From positions 434,001-498,000 of the forward strand of contig JAWPMW010000001.1 in the NCBI GenBank assembly GCA_033344735.1: a DNA stretch of 64,000 bases, in the 5' to 3' direction. The notes under the pieces are model-generated. The model ran no database searches. It was not told the DNA's origin and saw only the letters and a program-made list of their open reading frames with translations. Position 1 is the first letter of the stretch. Each line of letters starts with the position of its first letter. Positions 56,840-63,501 of the stretch are shown in pieces. Made by a program: the position numbers and the translations under genes. Source of the stretch: Gammaproteobacteria bacterium. GTDB taxonomy: Bacteria > Pseudomonadota > Gammaproteobacteria > UBA4575.

Positions 56840-57091
56840 ATGAGAATATTAGACGTAGATACAGATCGAGCAGTTCTTCAAGCACAGCTTTACTTTACAG
56901 AAAATGAGGCAAGGCAATTAGTCACGGATTTGCAATCTCTTTTGGCTGATCCAGATTCAATTAAGCACCATCACTTATTCTCAGACGATAGTGGATGTGA
57001 GATCTCTTACTCTTTGATTACGCCGACCAAGCTAGAGAACATTTCTAGCTACACAAGTCGAGAGCAAAAACTGCTGTCGAAGCACAAATGA
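56840..57091 (+). CDS. Cassette-type small soluble protein
   Basis: 83 residues from the ATG at 56840 (AAGAAAGAG upstream); a TTG at 56801 would lie inside the preceding palindrome. It is soluble and helical (MRILDVDTDRAVLQAQLYFT, then ENEARQLVTDLQSLLADP). The TGA is followed by a palindrome at 57091. It is one of the few soluble products in the array. No family recognised. Confidence 0.5.
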   Translation: MRILDVDTDRAVLQAQLYFTENEARQLVTDLQSLLADPDSIKHHHLFSDDSGCEISYSLITPTKLENISSYTSREQKLLSKHK

Positions 57092-57127
57092 ATGACCGCT
57101 ATTGCGCCGATAAGCGACGTATAAATA

Positions 57128-57676
57128 ATGAAAATATTCTTAATAGCAATATTGATTTTAATCCCTACTTTGGTGAGCGGGCATGAGTCAGCATTTTTTG
57201 AAAAACAAACTGAGTTATGGGAGCAATTAAGTTCAATGCCACCATATCCTTCTCGTAAAGATGGTCCTTCATACTCCGTGAAAGACAAACTACGGTATGT
57301 AAACATCTCTGATGAAGAAGTTCGGCAAATACAAGCTAAAGCCTTAGAACTTAACCCTGGTATGACTGTAAATATAGGAGGTGTAACTGTAGGGTGTCCA
57401 TGCGAGGATGGCCCAAACTGTAAAGATCAAGTCTGGGTTGTTACGTCTACATCGGTTAATAGTATTGGTTTAATGTATTCAAAGATAGATGGGAGTTGGG
57501 TAATAGGACCAGTACAAAGTTGGTGGATGCAGTACGAAATGTTATTTGGAAAAATTGATAGTCCAAAAAGCTGGGGGAAATCAATTGATTGGTATAAGCA
57601 AAATGAAGATAGCCTCACAAAGCTATATGACTCCAAGCCAAGCTGTTTATCTGATAATACCGACTCTATCGAATGA
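57128..57676 (+). CDS. Cassette-type exported protein
   Basis: 182 residues with a signal peptide (MKIFLIAILILIPTLVSG). The mature part has a Cys-rich stretch VTVGCPCEDGPNCKDQVWVV and a Trp-rich part SWVIGPVQSWWMQYEMLFG. The Cys set (CPC...C, plus SCL near the end) could bind metal or form disulfides. A palindrome at 57672 overlaps the stop. No family recognised. Confidence 0.6.
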   Translation: MKIFLIAILILIPTLVSGHESAFFEKQTELWEQLSSMPPYPSRKDGPSYSVKDKLRYVNISDEEVRQIQAKALELNPGMTVNIGGVTVGCPCEDGPNCKDQVWVVTSTSVNSIGLMYSKIDGSWVIGPVQSWWMQYEMLFGKIDSPKSWGKSIDWYKQNEDSLTKLYDSKPSCLSDNTDSIE

Positions 57677-57747
57677 CCGCTTTTGCGCCGAAAGCGGACA
57701 ACAGCCTTAACGAAACTAATATTATGAATTTTATGGAAGTAGCATAA

Positions 57748-58149
57748 GTGTTAAAGAAAATCGCATTAATATATGTGTTGATAGAATTAACAAGTAAAGC
57801 ATATATAATTTATAGAGCAATTAATGAAGAATTATTCTATAAAGCGATCAATGAAAATTTAGCTCATCCTCTTATGCCTTTTCTAAGTTGGGGAATTAGC
57901 ATTGCAGGTTTGGTCGCAGTATTGGGTTATGCGTTAAATAAACAATTATTGAATCCGATAATTTGGAAAATTCTGCTTATCGCATTTTTGCTATTGCGAC
58001 TTATTGAACTTATGCCAAATGGATTATTTGTTTCAACCGCCTCTTTAAGTGCAAATATATATGTCGGTTTACGCTATCTATGGTTAGTAGTGCCAAGTAT
58101 TGCAGCAATGTGGTACCTAGGATTTAAATTTGAACAAAACAAGATGTAA
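57748..58149 (+). CDS. Cassette-type membrane protein
   Basis: 133 residues from a GTG start with GGAAG upstream. Four hydrophobic helices (FLSWGISIAGLVAVLGYAL, WKILLIAFLLLRLIEL, YLWLVVPSIAAMWYLGF). The palindrome at 58164 lies 14 bases after the stop. No family recognised. Confidence 0.55.
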   Translation: MLKKIALIYVLIELTSKAYIIYRAINEELFYKAINENLAHPLMPFLSWGISIAGLVAVLGYALNKQLLNPIIWKILLIAFLLLRLIELMPNGLFVSTASLSANIYVGLRYLWLVVPSIAAMWYLGFKFEQNKM

Positions 58150-58212
58150 TATGGGAATCGTTGAATGACTGCTATTGCGCCGGAAAGCGACATATTTCGG
58201 TAAAGGAATATA

Positions 58213-58707
58213 ATGCAAAATTATATTATCAAACTTAAAAATCTAACAGTATTATTCCTGGCTTTAATATTTAGTACTTGTGTACTTGCGGAAAGTATAA
58301 AGATATTAATTTTTGATGGCAGTTTATTGATACCAAATCACTACGTTCTTAATAATGAGGAATTAGATAACCATACTTTTATATCAGTGAATAATGATGA
58401 TTCAAGCAAATCAACAGGCAGAATTACAACTGGATTAATCAATGATATTACAGATTTTTCAGAGAAATCTCCCTTCAGGATAGTAAAACGAGATAAAATT
58501 TGTAATCTAAATATTCTTCACTTCGTTAACAAGCAAGATACCCCGTTACCAGGAAAGGTGGGTTATGTCCTTATGCATGATGAAAAAGAATACATCAGAG
58601 TCTTCGATGATAATCTTAATGTCTGGCGGCATATCCTAAACTCCTATTGCGACTCAGTTGACATAAAATATGAAGCTGCAAACCAAAATAAAAATTTACT
58701 GCAGTAA
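58213..58707 (+). CDS. Cassette-type exported protein
   Basis: 164 residues, AAAGGAA before the ATG. A basic N-terminus and signal peptide (NLTVLFLALIFSTCVLAE). Predicted mixed alpha/beta mature part (KILIFDGSLLIPNHYVLNNE, KVGYVLMHDEKEYIRVFDDN). The palindrome lies 56 bases after the stop, farther than usual. Function unknown. Confidence 0.55.
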   Translation: MQNYIIKLKNLTVLFLALIFSTCVLAESIKILIFDGSLLIPNHYVLNNEELDNHTFISVNNDDSSKSTGRITTGLINDITDFSEKSPFRIVKRDKICNLNILHFVNKQDTPLPGKVGYVLMHDEKEYIRVFDDNLNVWRHILNSYCDSVDIKYEAANQNKNLLQ

Positions 58708-58866
58708 CTCGCCTAATAGAAATACGATATATAGTTTTGCTACCAATAGAGATAAAATAGATAAATGACCGCTTTTGCGCCGAAAGCAGACGTGTTTTTT
58801 AATTTAGCTATAAATGGCTGGTATTGATGAAATCAACATCGCGTTATATATTCTTGAGGAATAATC

Positions 58867-59274
58867 ATGCTTTCTGCTGGTGATGAAATATCAGCTATTC
58901 ATACCATAACACCGTTATGGATGAGAAATATGATTCCGTTCTGGGCTATGTTGATACCAATATATTTAACACATGCTGAGAATATATTGGTAATAGTCAC
59001 TACAGGAATCGCCACATCATTAACTCTTCTATTAATAGCTAAAAAATATTTTCGAAAGTATAACTATAAAATTATTGATTTCGGATTTGAGTGGTGTGCA
59101 TATAATTTAGGTTTGGTGTTTTTTGTTTATCTGACTTGCCTGAATATCGACAATATAAAGTTTTTCATAGCGTATTTATTTGTGCCTACAATAATGGCTT
59201 CTATTTATATAATGTTAGATAAAACTTTATTAGCTAATGTTCTTGATAAATCAAATAAAATAACACATGACTAG
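58867..59274 (+). CDS. Cassette-type membrane protein
   Basis: 135 residues, GAGGAA before the ATG. Four helices (IPFWAMLIPIYLTHAENILV, TTGIATSLTLLLIAKK, WCAYNLGLVFFVYLTCLNID, FFIAYLFVPTIMASIYIMLD). The final palindrome at 59327 lies 52 bases after its stop. Last gene of the right arm. Confidence 0.55.
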   Translation: MLSAGDEISAIHTITPLWMRNMIPFWAMLIPIYLTHAENILVIVTTGIATSLTLLLIAKKYFRKYNYKIIDFGFEWCAYNLGLVFFVYLTCLNIDNIKFFIAYLFVPTIMASIYIMLDKTLLANVLDKSNKITHD

Positions 59275-59381
59275 TAAAACGATTGCGGAGATAAGCAAAG
59301 AATCGCTAATTGACTTTTCTTTGTCAAATGTCCGCTTTTGCGCCGATAGCAGACATGAAGACTGCTATCAGAGATTTTTAA

Positions 59382-60008
59382 CTATGCTTCAGTTTGTTCT
59401 GCCATTTCAAGAGCATCATCAACTTCTATCCCTAAATATCTAATTGTATTCTCAAGTTTTGTATGTCCAAGAAGTAATTGAATTGCGCGCAAATTTTTTG
59501 TTCTACGATAAATTAATGATGCCTTCGTTCTTCTCAAAGAGTGCGTACCATAAATCATAGGGTTTAATCCAATACTATGTATCCATTGATCAACTAAGCG
59601 GGAATATAGTCGAGTAGATAGGTGAGATCTTTTGTTTATTCTGCTTGGAAATACATAGCATTCGTGGGTTAGTTTTGCATGTTTTACCCAACTTAAAGCG
59701 GAGTGTCTCGTTTGCTCTGTCAGTTCAAATTGGACTGGCTTCATCGTCTTTTGTTGCATTATCATTGCTCGATCAGTTATCTTTTCTCCATGATATATGT
59801 CGCTCACTCGTAATTTTACTAAATCACAAGCTCTTAATTTGCTATCAATTGCTAAATTAAATAATGCTAACTCACGAATTTGATTGGCAATTTGCAAGCG
59901 AATACGAATATTCCATACTTCCTTAAGTTTTAGAGGCGGTTTTTGCCCTACCAACTTACCTTTATTCCAAGGTTCATATTGTCGATTTTTGCATAAATAT
60001 AGATACAT
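59382..60008 (-). CDS. Compact tyrosine recombinase (208 aa)
   Basis: The catalytic domain of a tyrosine recombinase, with almost no N-terminal core-binding region (about 20-40 residues, PWNKGKLVGQKPPLKLKEVW). Active-site residues appear complete: R59 (SKLRACDLVKL), a Lys around K87-K90 in QQKTMKPVQF, H156/R159 in THSLRRTK, G181-H182 and the nucleophile Y191 (LLGHTKLENTIRYLG). Typical IntI or XerC is ~300-340 residues, so this is a stripped form, of a type seen on genomic islands. Its stop lies 25 bases beyond the last array palindrome, which makes it the prime candidate to act on these repeats. An SD (AAGG) precedes the ATG. Confidence 0.85.
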   Translation of the reverse strand: MYLYLCKNRQYEPWNKGKLVGQKPPLKLKEVWNIRIRLQIANQIRELALFNLAIDSKLRACDLVKLRVSDIYHGEKITDRAMIMQQKTMKPVQFELTEQTRHSALSWVKHAKLTHECYVFPSRINKRSHLSTRLYSRLVDQWIHSIGLNPMIYGTHSLRRTKASLIYRRTKNLRAIQLLLGHTKLENTIRYLGIEVDDALEMAEQTEA

Positions 60009-60156
60009 AGTTCAGCCTTATTTTTCATTAATAGACTATGTATTTTCAATCAATCTCCATGATAAGTGATAACCTCTTATAACAGTTGCGATAACTATTG
60101 ATCTCACCATCAACAAGCCAAGCTAGGCAATAAATATAATATTCAGGCTAAAAAAT

Positions 60157-60612
60157 TTATAAGTTGTTTAATTTTGATAATTTTTTAATTCTTTTAAGAA
60201 AGTACTTATGTAAATCAGAATGATTGTATTCAAGATCTTCCTCGTAAAGAATGTCTAAATAAGCTGCCTTTTGTTGATGCGATAGACCCGTTCCATAATT
60301 TTCAGAGTAGTCATCAAGCGATTCTAGAATTACCGCGATTATATTTGTTTCAAGGTCTCTAGAATTATGAGTGCGTTCCATGCTTCCAACTCCAAATATT
60401 AACCACTCGGCTTCAATATTTAGTTTCTCGCAAAGTAATAAAATTTTTGACGCAGACGCATTAAGAATTTTTTCACCAACTGACCAAGAATGTGCAGTCG
60501 GCTTAGCTATGTCTAATTGATTTGCTATCGATGTGTAATCTTCTCCAGCTCTATCCAGTGCATGATCATATCGTTTTGCCGCATCAGATTGAAATTTCTT
60601 ATTGTGAGTCAT
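60157..60612 (-). CDS. CI/C2-like phage-type repressor (XRE helix-turn-helix)
   Basis: 151 residues. Residues ~10-75 form an XRE-type HTH (YTSIANQLDIAKPTAHSWSV), ending in LNIEAEWLIFGVGSMER, the wording typical of lambdoid and P22 C2-like repressors. The C-terminal part lacks a peptidase domain. It is divergent from the integration operon, with a palindromic operator candidate between them, so it probably controls that operon and itself. Confidence 0.8.
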   Translation of the reverse strand: MTHNKKFQSDAAKRYDHALDRAGEDYTSIANQLDIAKPTAHSWSVGEKILNASASKILLLCEKLNIEAEWLIFGVGSMERTHNSRDLETNIIAVILESLDDYSENYGTGLSHQQKAAYLDILYEEDLEYNHSDLHKYFLKRIKKLSKLNNL

Positions 60613-60681
60613 TATTTTAAATATTCAATATAATAGTCGCTATAAGGTTAATAAAGCATATATTATTTGTTATAGTAGAAA

Positions 60682-60703
60682 TATATAGTAAATTATCTAT
60701 ATA
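60682..60703. promoter_or_regulatory. Candidate repressor operator
   Basis: TATATAG, an 8-base spacer, then CTATATA: 7-bp perfect inverted arms in the gap between the divergent repressor and integration operon. Position and symmetry fit a dimeric HTH operator. AT-richness raises the chance of coincidence. Confidence 0.4.
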
Positions 60704-60797
60704 AATAGACAATGAATAGTATACAGGCAAATTGGCCAAGATCAAGGATCAGTCTTAATGCTAGATATTGTTAATTAAACTGCATGGATAGATCCAC

Positions 60798-60813
60798 GTC
60801 GCAAGGAGGCGAC
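60798..60813 (+). promoter_or_regulatory. Hairpin presenting the Shine-Dalgarno sequence in its loop
   Basis: GTCGC, loop AAGGAG, GCGAC: a perfect 5-bp stem whose 6-base loop is the ribosome-binding site of the 60820 gene. This geometry may regulate or enhance translation of the first gene of the integration operon. Confidence 0.5.
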
Positions 60814-60819
60814 ATTTTA

Positions 60820-61119
60820 ATGAAGATAAATGAGTGTCCACAGTACGAAAGTTGTAACGCACCCATTTGCCCACTAGATGAGAATTGTCTCAATAGTACT
60901 CATCTCGAAGGTGAAGCAGTGTGTTTGTACTTGAGAGAGTACTCAAAACTTGCAACCAGAGACGATCTAAGGGGGGTTATATCGAAAGAACATTATCAAG
61001 TTATAGATAATGCTTACCCAAATGTATCAGAACGATATAACTATATAAAAAAAGCATTAGCAAGATCTGCAAATAATCCTTCCAAGCTTAAATTAGATAG
61101 TAAGAGGAGTGTGAACTAA
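60820..61119 (+). CDS. Small Cys-rich phage/ICE-type protein
   Basis: 99 residues from the ATG at 60820 (ribosome-binding site in the hairpin loop above). Six Cys in the N-terminal 45 residues (NECPQYESCNAPICPLDENC, then VCLYLREYSK) suggest a zinc- or disulfide-bound fold often seen in small phage/ICE proteins. Its stop overlaps the next start (TAATG). Function unknown. Confidence 0.6.
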   Translation: MKINECPQYESCNAPICPLDENCLNSTHLEGEAVCLYLREYSKLATRDDLRGVISKEHYQVIDNAYPNVSERYNYIKKALARSANNPSKLKLDSKRSVN

Positions 61120-61634
61120 TGGGTAGATGCAAAGTTTGTGATGATAGTATGGTGAAAATTCCTGAGGGAAAATACAAAGTACAGTTTGTAGAATATGAAA
61201 CAAAAGTCTTAATTGCACCTAAAGCAATATGTACATTTCGTATTATCCAGCCAGGTGAATATTTAGAAACCAAGTTATCTAGACACTACAATGTGCTTAA
61301 TCATATTGGTAGGCCATCAATCAATGGAGATTTTCAGTCAGGGCGTAAGAGCGATTTAGTTCGTGAATACTTCACTATATTTGGAGACAATGCTGATATA
61401 GATAATATTGATCTAAATAAGTATCGGGAAATAATAGTAATTGGAAAAGTACATACAGTTACAAAAAGCTCAGACAAAAAGGAGATACACCAAGCTCTCC
61501 AATACAGTGTGATTAGTGAGCTTATGCCAATTGAACAAGACATTATTAGTGCTGATCGAATAGAGGCAGATATGGATTTAGCTGTTCAAGTAGATCCAAA
61601 GCCATGGTCTCCATGGAGTGGAACAGATGAGTAA
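61119..61634 (+). CDS. Hypothetical protein of the integration operon
   Basis: 171 residues, soluble, mostly beta (GKYKVQFVEYETKVLIAPKA, TFRIIQPGEYLETKL). CKVCDD at the N-terminus. It overlaps the preceding gene by one base and the next by 8 bases, so translation is likely coupled. No family recognised. Confidence 0.6.
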   Translation: MGRCKVCDDSMVKIPEGKYKVQFVEYETKVLIAPKAICTFRIIQPGEYLETKLSRHYNVLNHIGRPSINGDFQSGRKSDLVREYFTIFGDNADIDNIDLNKYREIIVIGKVHTVTKSSDKKEIHQALQYSVISELMPIEQDIISADRIEADMDLAVQVDPKPWSPWSGTDE

Positions 61635-61836
61635 TATTAATCATGTGATAGTTTCAGTAATTGTTATAGATATTGTTAAGGTTGCTCTCAAAGCAACCGT
61701 AATTGTTATTCCTCTAGTTAATGTTATAGCTATTCTTACACCTATACCTACACCTAGTAAAATCGATGTGAAATTCAGGTACACATCGATAATAAATATG
61801 GTTGTAGAAATTCCATTTAGTCTAATGATTGACTAA
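61627..61836 (+). CDS. Small membrane protein in the integration operon
   Basis: 69 residues from the ATG at 61627, inside the end of the preceding gene. Val/Ile-rich with two hydrophobic stretches (VIVSVIVIDIVKVALKATVI, VIPLVNVIAILTPIP). Its stop abuts the next ATG, so the frame is tightly packed in the operon. That packing is the main reason to believe it is a real gene. Confidence 0.5.
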   Translation: MSNINHVIVSVIVIDIVKVALKATVIVIPLVNVIAILTPIPTPSKIDVKFRYTSIINMVVEIPFSLMID

Positions 61837-62133
61837 ATGGGTGATGAAACGATTAATGTTAAGCAGGCTGCTGATCTCTTGCACGTTCATGAGGAAACGG
61901 CAAGAGACTTGGCGCGTCAAGGTCAGATACCTGCAGCTAAGTTTGGTCGTTCCTGGGTATTTATCAAGCAAGACCTTCTCGATGCGATTCGGTCTCGCTA
62001 TACTATCCAAGACGATCGCTGTCGGGTGTTTGAAATAGGAGATATTCGATGGTTAGAAAACGAAACAAGGTCTGGCATATCGACTTCCAATTCAATGGAA
62101 GACGAATACGCCAATCTGCTCAAACGACAGTAA
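61837..62133 (+). CDS. Excisionase-like helix-turn-helix protein
   Basis: 98 residues. Residues 1-55 match the helix-turn-helix of the excisionase/MerR-type family: INVKQAADLLHVHEETARDL, ARQGQIPAAKFGRSWVFIKQ, DLLDAIRS. It overlaps the integrase gene by 85 bases in another frame. In related elements such a protein steers integrase or acts as a regulator. The C-terminal ~40 residues, encoded within the overlap, may be unstructured. Confidence 0.78.
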   Translation: MGDETINVKQAADLLHVHEETARDLARQGQIPAAKFGRSWVFIKQDLLDAIRSRYTIQDDRCRVFEIGDIRWLENETRSGISTSNSMEDEYANLLKRQ

Positions 62134-63080
62134 AGAAGGAGGCAGAAAAACTCGAGCACAAGTTGCGCACACAATTGTACTCTCAAGCGGTAATGGGTGA
62201 TCAACCGCGGCGTTCCTGGCAAGAAGCGGTGATTCGTTACAGTCGGGAAGCCCAATCCAAACGTACCTGGAAAGACATTCAGCGTCATTTGATCTATTTT
62301 GATACAAAATTAGGTCAGCTGTATCTCGATCAAATCAATAATGATGTGATTGAGGCGATCATTGATGAGAAGCTGAGTGAAGGCGTTACAGGAGCGACGG
62401 TCAATCGTTACACGACGACGTTGAAAACAGTGTTGCGTAAGGCTTATCTTCAGTACGAATGGATACAACGCGTGCCTGCGATTCGATCATTACCTGAATC
62501 AAAAGGTCGCTTGCGGTGGTTAACAACACAAGAGTATGAACGTTTGATAGCAGTGCTGCCTGAACATGCCGCATTGGTCGTAAGATTTGCGGTGCATACA
62601 GGACTGCGATCCGCCAACATCTTTAAACTGTCATGGGATCAAATTGATTTGGAGCGAAAAGTGGCCTGGATCCATGCTGACCAGCATAAAAATGGTCGTG
62701 CACGGTCTGTACCATTAAATTCTGAGGCAATGGCTGTCTTGGAGGCCATCAATCAAGGACCCCATCACATAAAAGCGGTGTTTACCTATCAAGGTCATCC
62801 CATCAGTACGATAAGGACAACCTTAAAAAATGCCTGTGAGTCACTTGGATTGGAGGAAGTGACATTTCATACATTTCGGCATACGTATGCGAGTTGGTTA
62901 GTGCAACAAGAAGTACCTTTGAGGACAATCCAAGAATTGGGTGGATGGTGTAGTGTAGATATGGTACAACGCTATGCGCATCTAGCAGGTGACGACTTGC
63001 AGGCCTATCAAGAACGTTTAGTCGGCCGGCACAAAACTGTCACAAACCCATTAACTGGAACTAGAAATAACATTCATTAG
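62049..63080 (+). CDS. Tyrosine site-specific integrase of the island
   Basis: 343 residues. An N-terminal arm-binding domain (~1-45), a SAM-like core-binding domain (~55-145) and a catalytic domain with R187 (HTGLRSANI), K214, H274/R277 (FHTFRHTY), W300 in place of the second His, and Y309 (MVQRYAHL). The gene ends 30 bases before the intact tRNA-Ser(UGA), the expected position for an integrase using that tRNA as its target. Base composition is visibly richer in G+C than in the cassette array, suggesting a different source. It overlaps the HTH gene. Confidence 0.92.
   Translation: MVRKRNKVWHIDFQFNGRRIRQSAQTTVKKEAEKLEHKLRTQLYSQAVMGDQPRRSWQEAVIRYSREAQSKRTWKDIQRHLIYFDTKLGQLYLDQINNDVIEAIIDEKLSEGVTGATVNRYTTTLKTVLRKAYLQYEWIQRVPAIRSLPESKGRLRWLTTQEYERLIAVLPEHAALVVRFAVHTGLRSANIFKLSWDQIDLERKVAWIHADQHKNGRARSVPLNSEAMAVLEAINQGPHHIKAVFTYQGHPISTIRTTLKNACESLGLEEVTFHTFRHTYASWLVQQEVPLRTIQELGGWCSVDMVQRYAHLAGDDLQAYQERLVGRHKTVTNPLTGTRNNIH
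63028..63047 (+). other. Candidate integrase arm-type sites, right end
   Basis: GGCACAAAA and GTCACAAAC in tandem, inside the last codons of the integrase gene. They match words repeated at the left end (50149-50198). Confidence 0.42.
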
Positions 63081-63110
63081 ATGTTATAAAACGTTGATAT
63101 ATAAAGACTT

Positions 63111-63200
63111 GGAGAGGTGGCAGAGTGGTCGAATGCGGCGGTCTTGAAAACCGTTGACGGGTTAAACCGTCCGGGGGTTCGAATCCCTCCCTCTCCGCCA
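63111..63200 (+). tRNA. tRNA-Ser (anticodon UGA), island attachment site
   Basis: 90 nt including the encoded CCA. Acceptor GGAGAGG/CCTCTCC, D arm with GTGG, anticodon loop CTTGAAA with TGA at 63145-63147 (reads UCA), long variable arm GACGG/CCGTC, T loop TTCGAAT. Its first 40 bases are repeated at 50011. Thus the 5' half next to the integrase, with its upstream promoter region, belongs to the element, and the 3' half to the chromosome. Confidence 0.97.
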
Positions 63201-63321
63201 GATAACTATATGGTCTCTTTTTCAAGAAACTTTTCTGTGCCTTAAATTTATTAAAAATTATTATATTTCTGGATCTTTTTCACAGTAATAAAAAGATTAT
63301 TTGTGTAAATTATGTGTCAAT

Positions 63322-63411
63322 GGAGAGGTGGCAGAGTGGCCTATTGCGGCGGTCTTCAAGACAGCTGTCGGGTTAAACCGACCGGGGGTTCGAATCCTTC
63401 TCTCTCCGCCA
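63322..63411 (+). tRNA. Serine-type tRNA with UCA anticodon (reads UGA)
   Basis: 90 nt, clearly a relative of the neighbouring tRNA-Ser(UGA): same acceptor 5' strand GGAGAGG, T loop and encoded CCA. The anticodon loop is CTTCAAG with TCA at 63356-63358, so it would decode UGA. The long variable arm is GTCGG/CCGAC against GACGG/CCGTC in the neighbour: a compensated pair change, a sign of selection for structure. It has a 7+5-bp acceptor/T stack and ordinary D arm, unlike standard bacterial tRNA-Sec (8+5, long D stem). The anticodon stem has one G-A mismatch. Candidates are an unusual tRNA-Sec or a UGA-reading tRNA-Ser. No selA or selB is in the window. Confidence 0.85.
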
Positions 63412-63420
63412 AATTTATAT

Positions 63421-63447
63421 CAAGCCCCTCATTGTAGGGGCTTTTTT
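63421..63447 (+). terminator. Intrinsic terminator after the tRNA pair
   Basis: AAGCCCCT, a short loop, AGGGGCTT and six T in all. It ends transcription of the UCA tRNA, and perhaps of both tRNAs because none is obvious between them. Confidence 0.88.
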
Positions 63448-63501
63448 GTGTCTGCTATTGATTCATAATGACTCAATCCTAAACAAATATACAATTTCTC
63501 C

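Larger units (their letters stand above)
50324..59356. repeat. Family of ~30-bp imperfect palindromes, one after each small gene
   Basis: Consensus in gene sense: AATGACCGCT, ATTGCGCCG, AAAGCGGACATT. The outer arms AATG(A/T)CCGCT and AGCGG(A/T)CATT are complementary. Seventeen GCGCCG-type copies: 50324, 51466, 51889, 52473, 52861, 53427, 53670, 54226, 54734, 55125 (left arm, genes on minus strand) and 56534, 56790, 57091, 57672, 58164, 58764, 59327 (right arm, genes on plus strand). Four copies have a GGGTCG core instead: 51415, 54186, 55797, 55879. A GCGCCG copy always lies after a gene in the gene's own orientation, and in several genes the stop codon is the TGA of AATGACC. No T-tract follows, so they are not standard terminators. 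A recombination site or mobile-cassette tail is the best reading. Confidence 0.88.

Noticed and set aside
50324-59356. CRISPR array
   Set aside because: The ~30-bp repeats are far apart, separated by whole genes rather than short spacers, follow gene direction, and there are no cas genes.
50324-59356. The palindromes as ordinary terminators
   Set aside because: No T-tract follows in either direction, copies overlap stop codons, and the core is conserved in sequence rather than only in pairing.
59382-60008. Classical integron integrase IntI
   Set aside because: Only 208 residues, no N-terminal domain, no IntI-specific insertion was recognised, and no attI next to it.
61998-62307. Minus-strand ORFs antisense to the integrase
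   Set aside because: Shadows of the integrase reading frame; no SD and no protein-like composition.
63322-63411. Genome-wide reassignment of UGA
   Set aside because: Many genes in the window end in TGA at the expected family length (for example senA), so UGA is still a stop.
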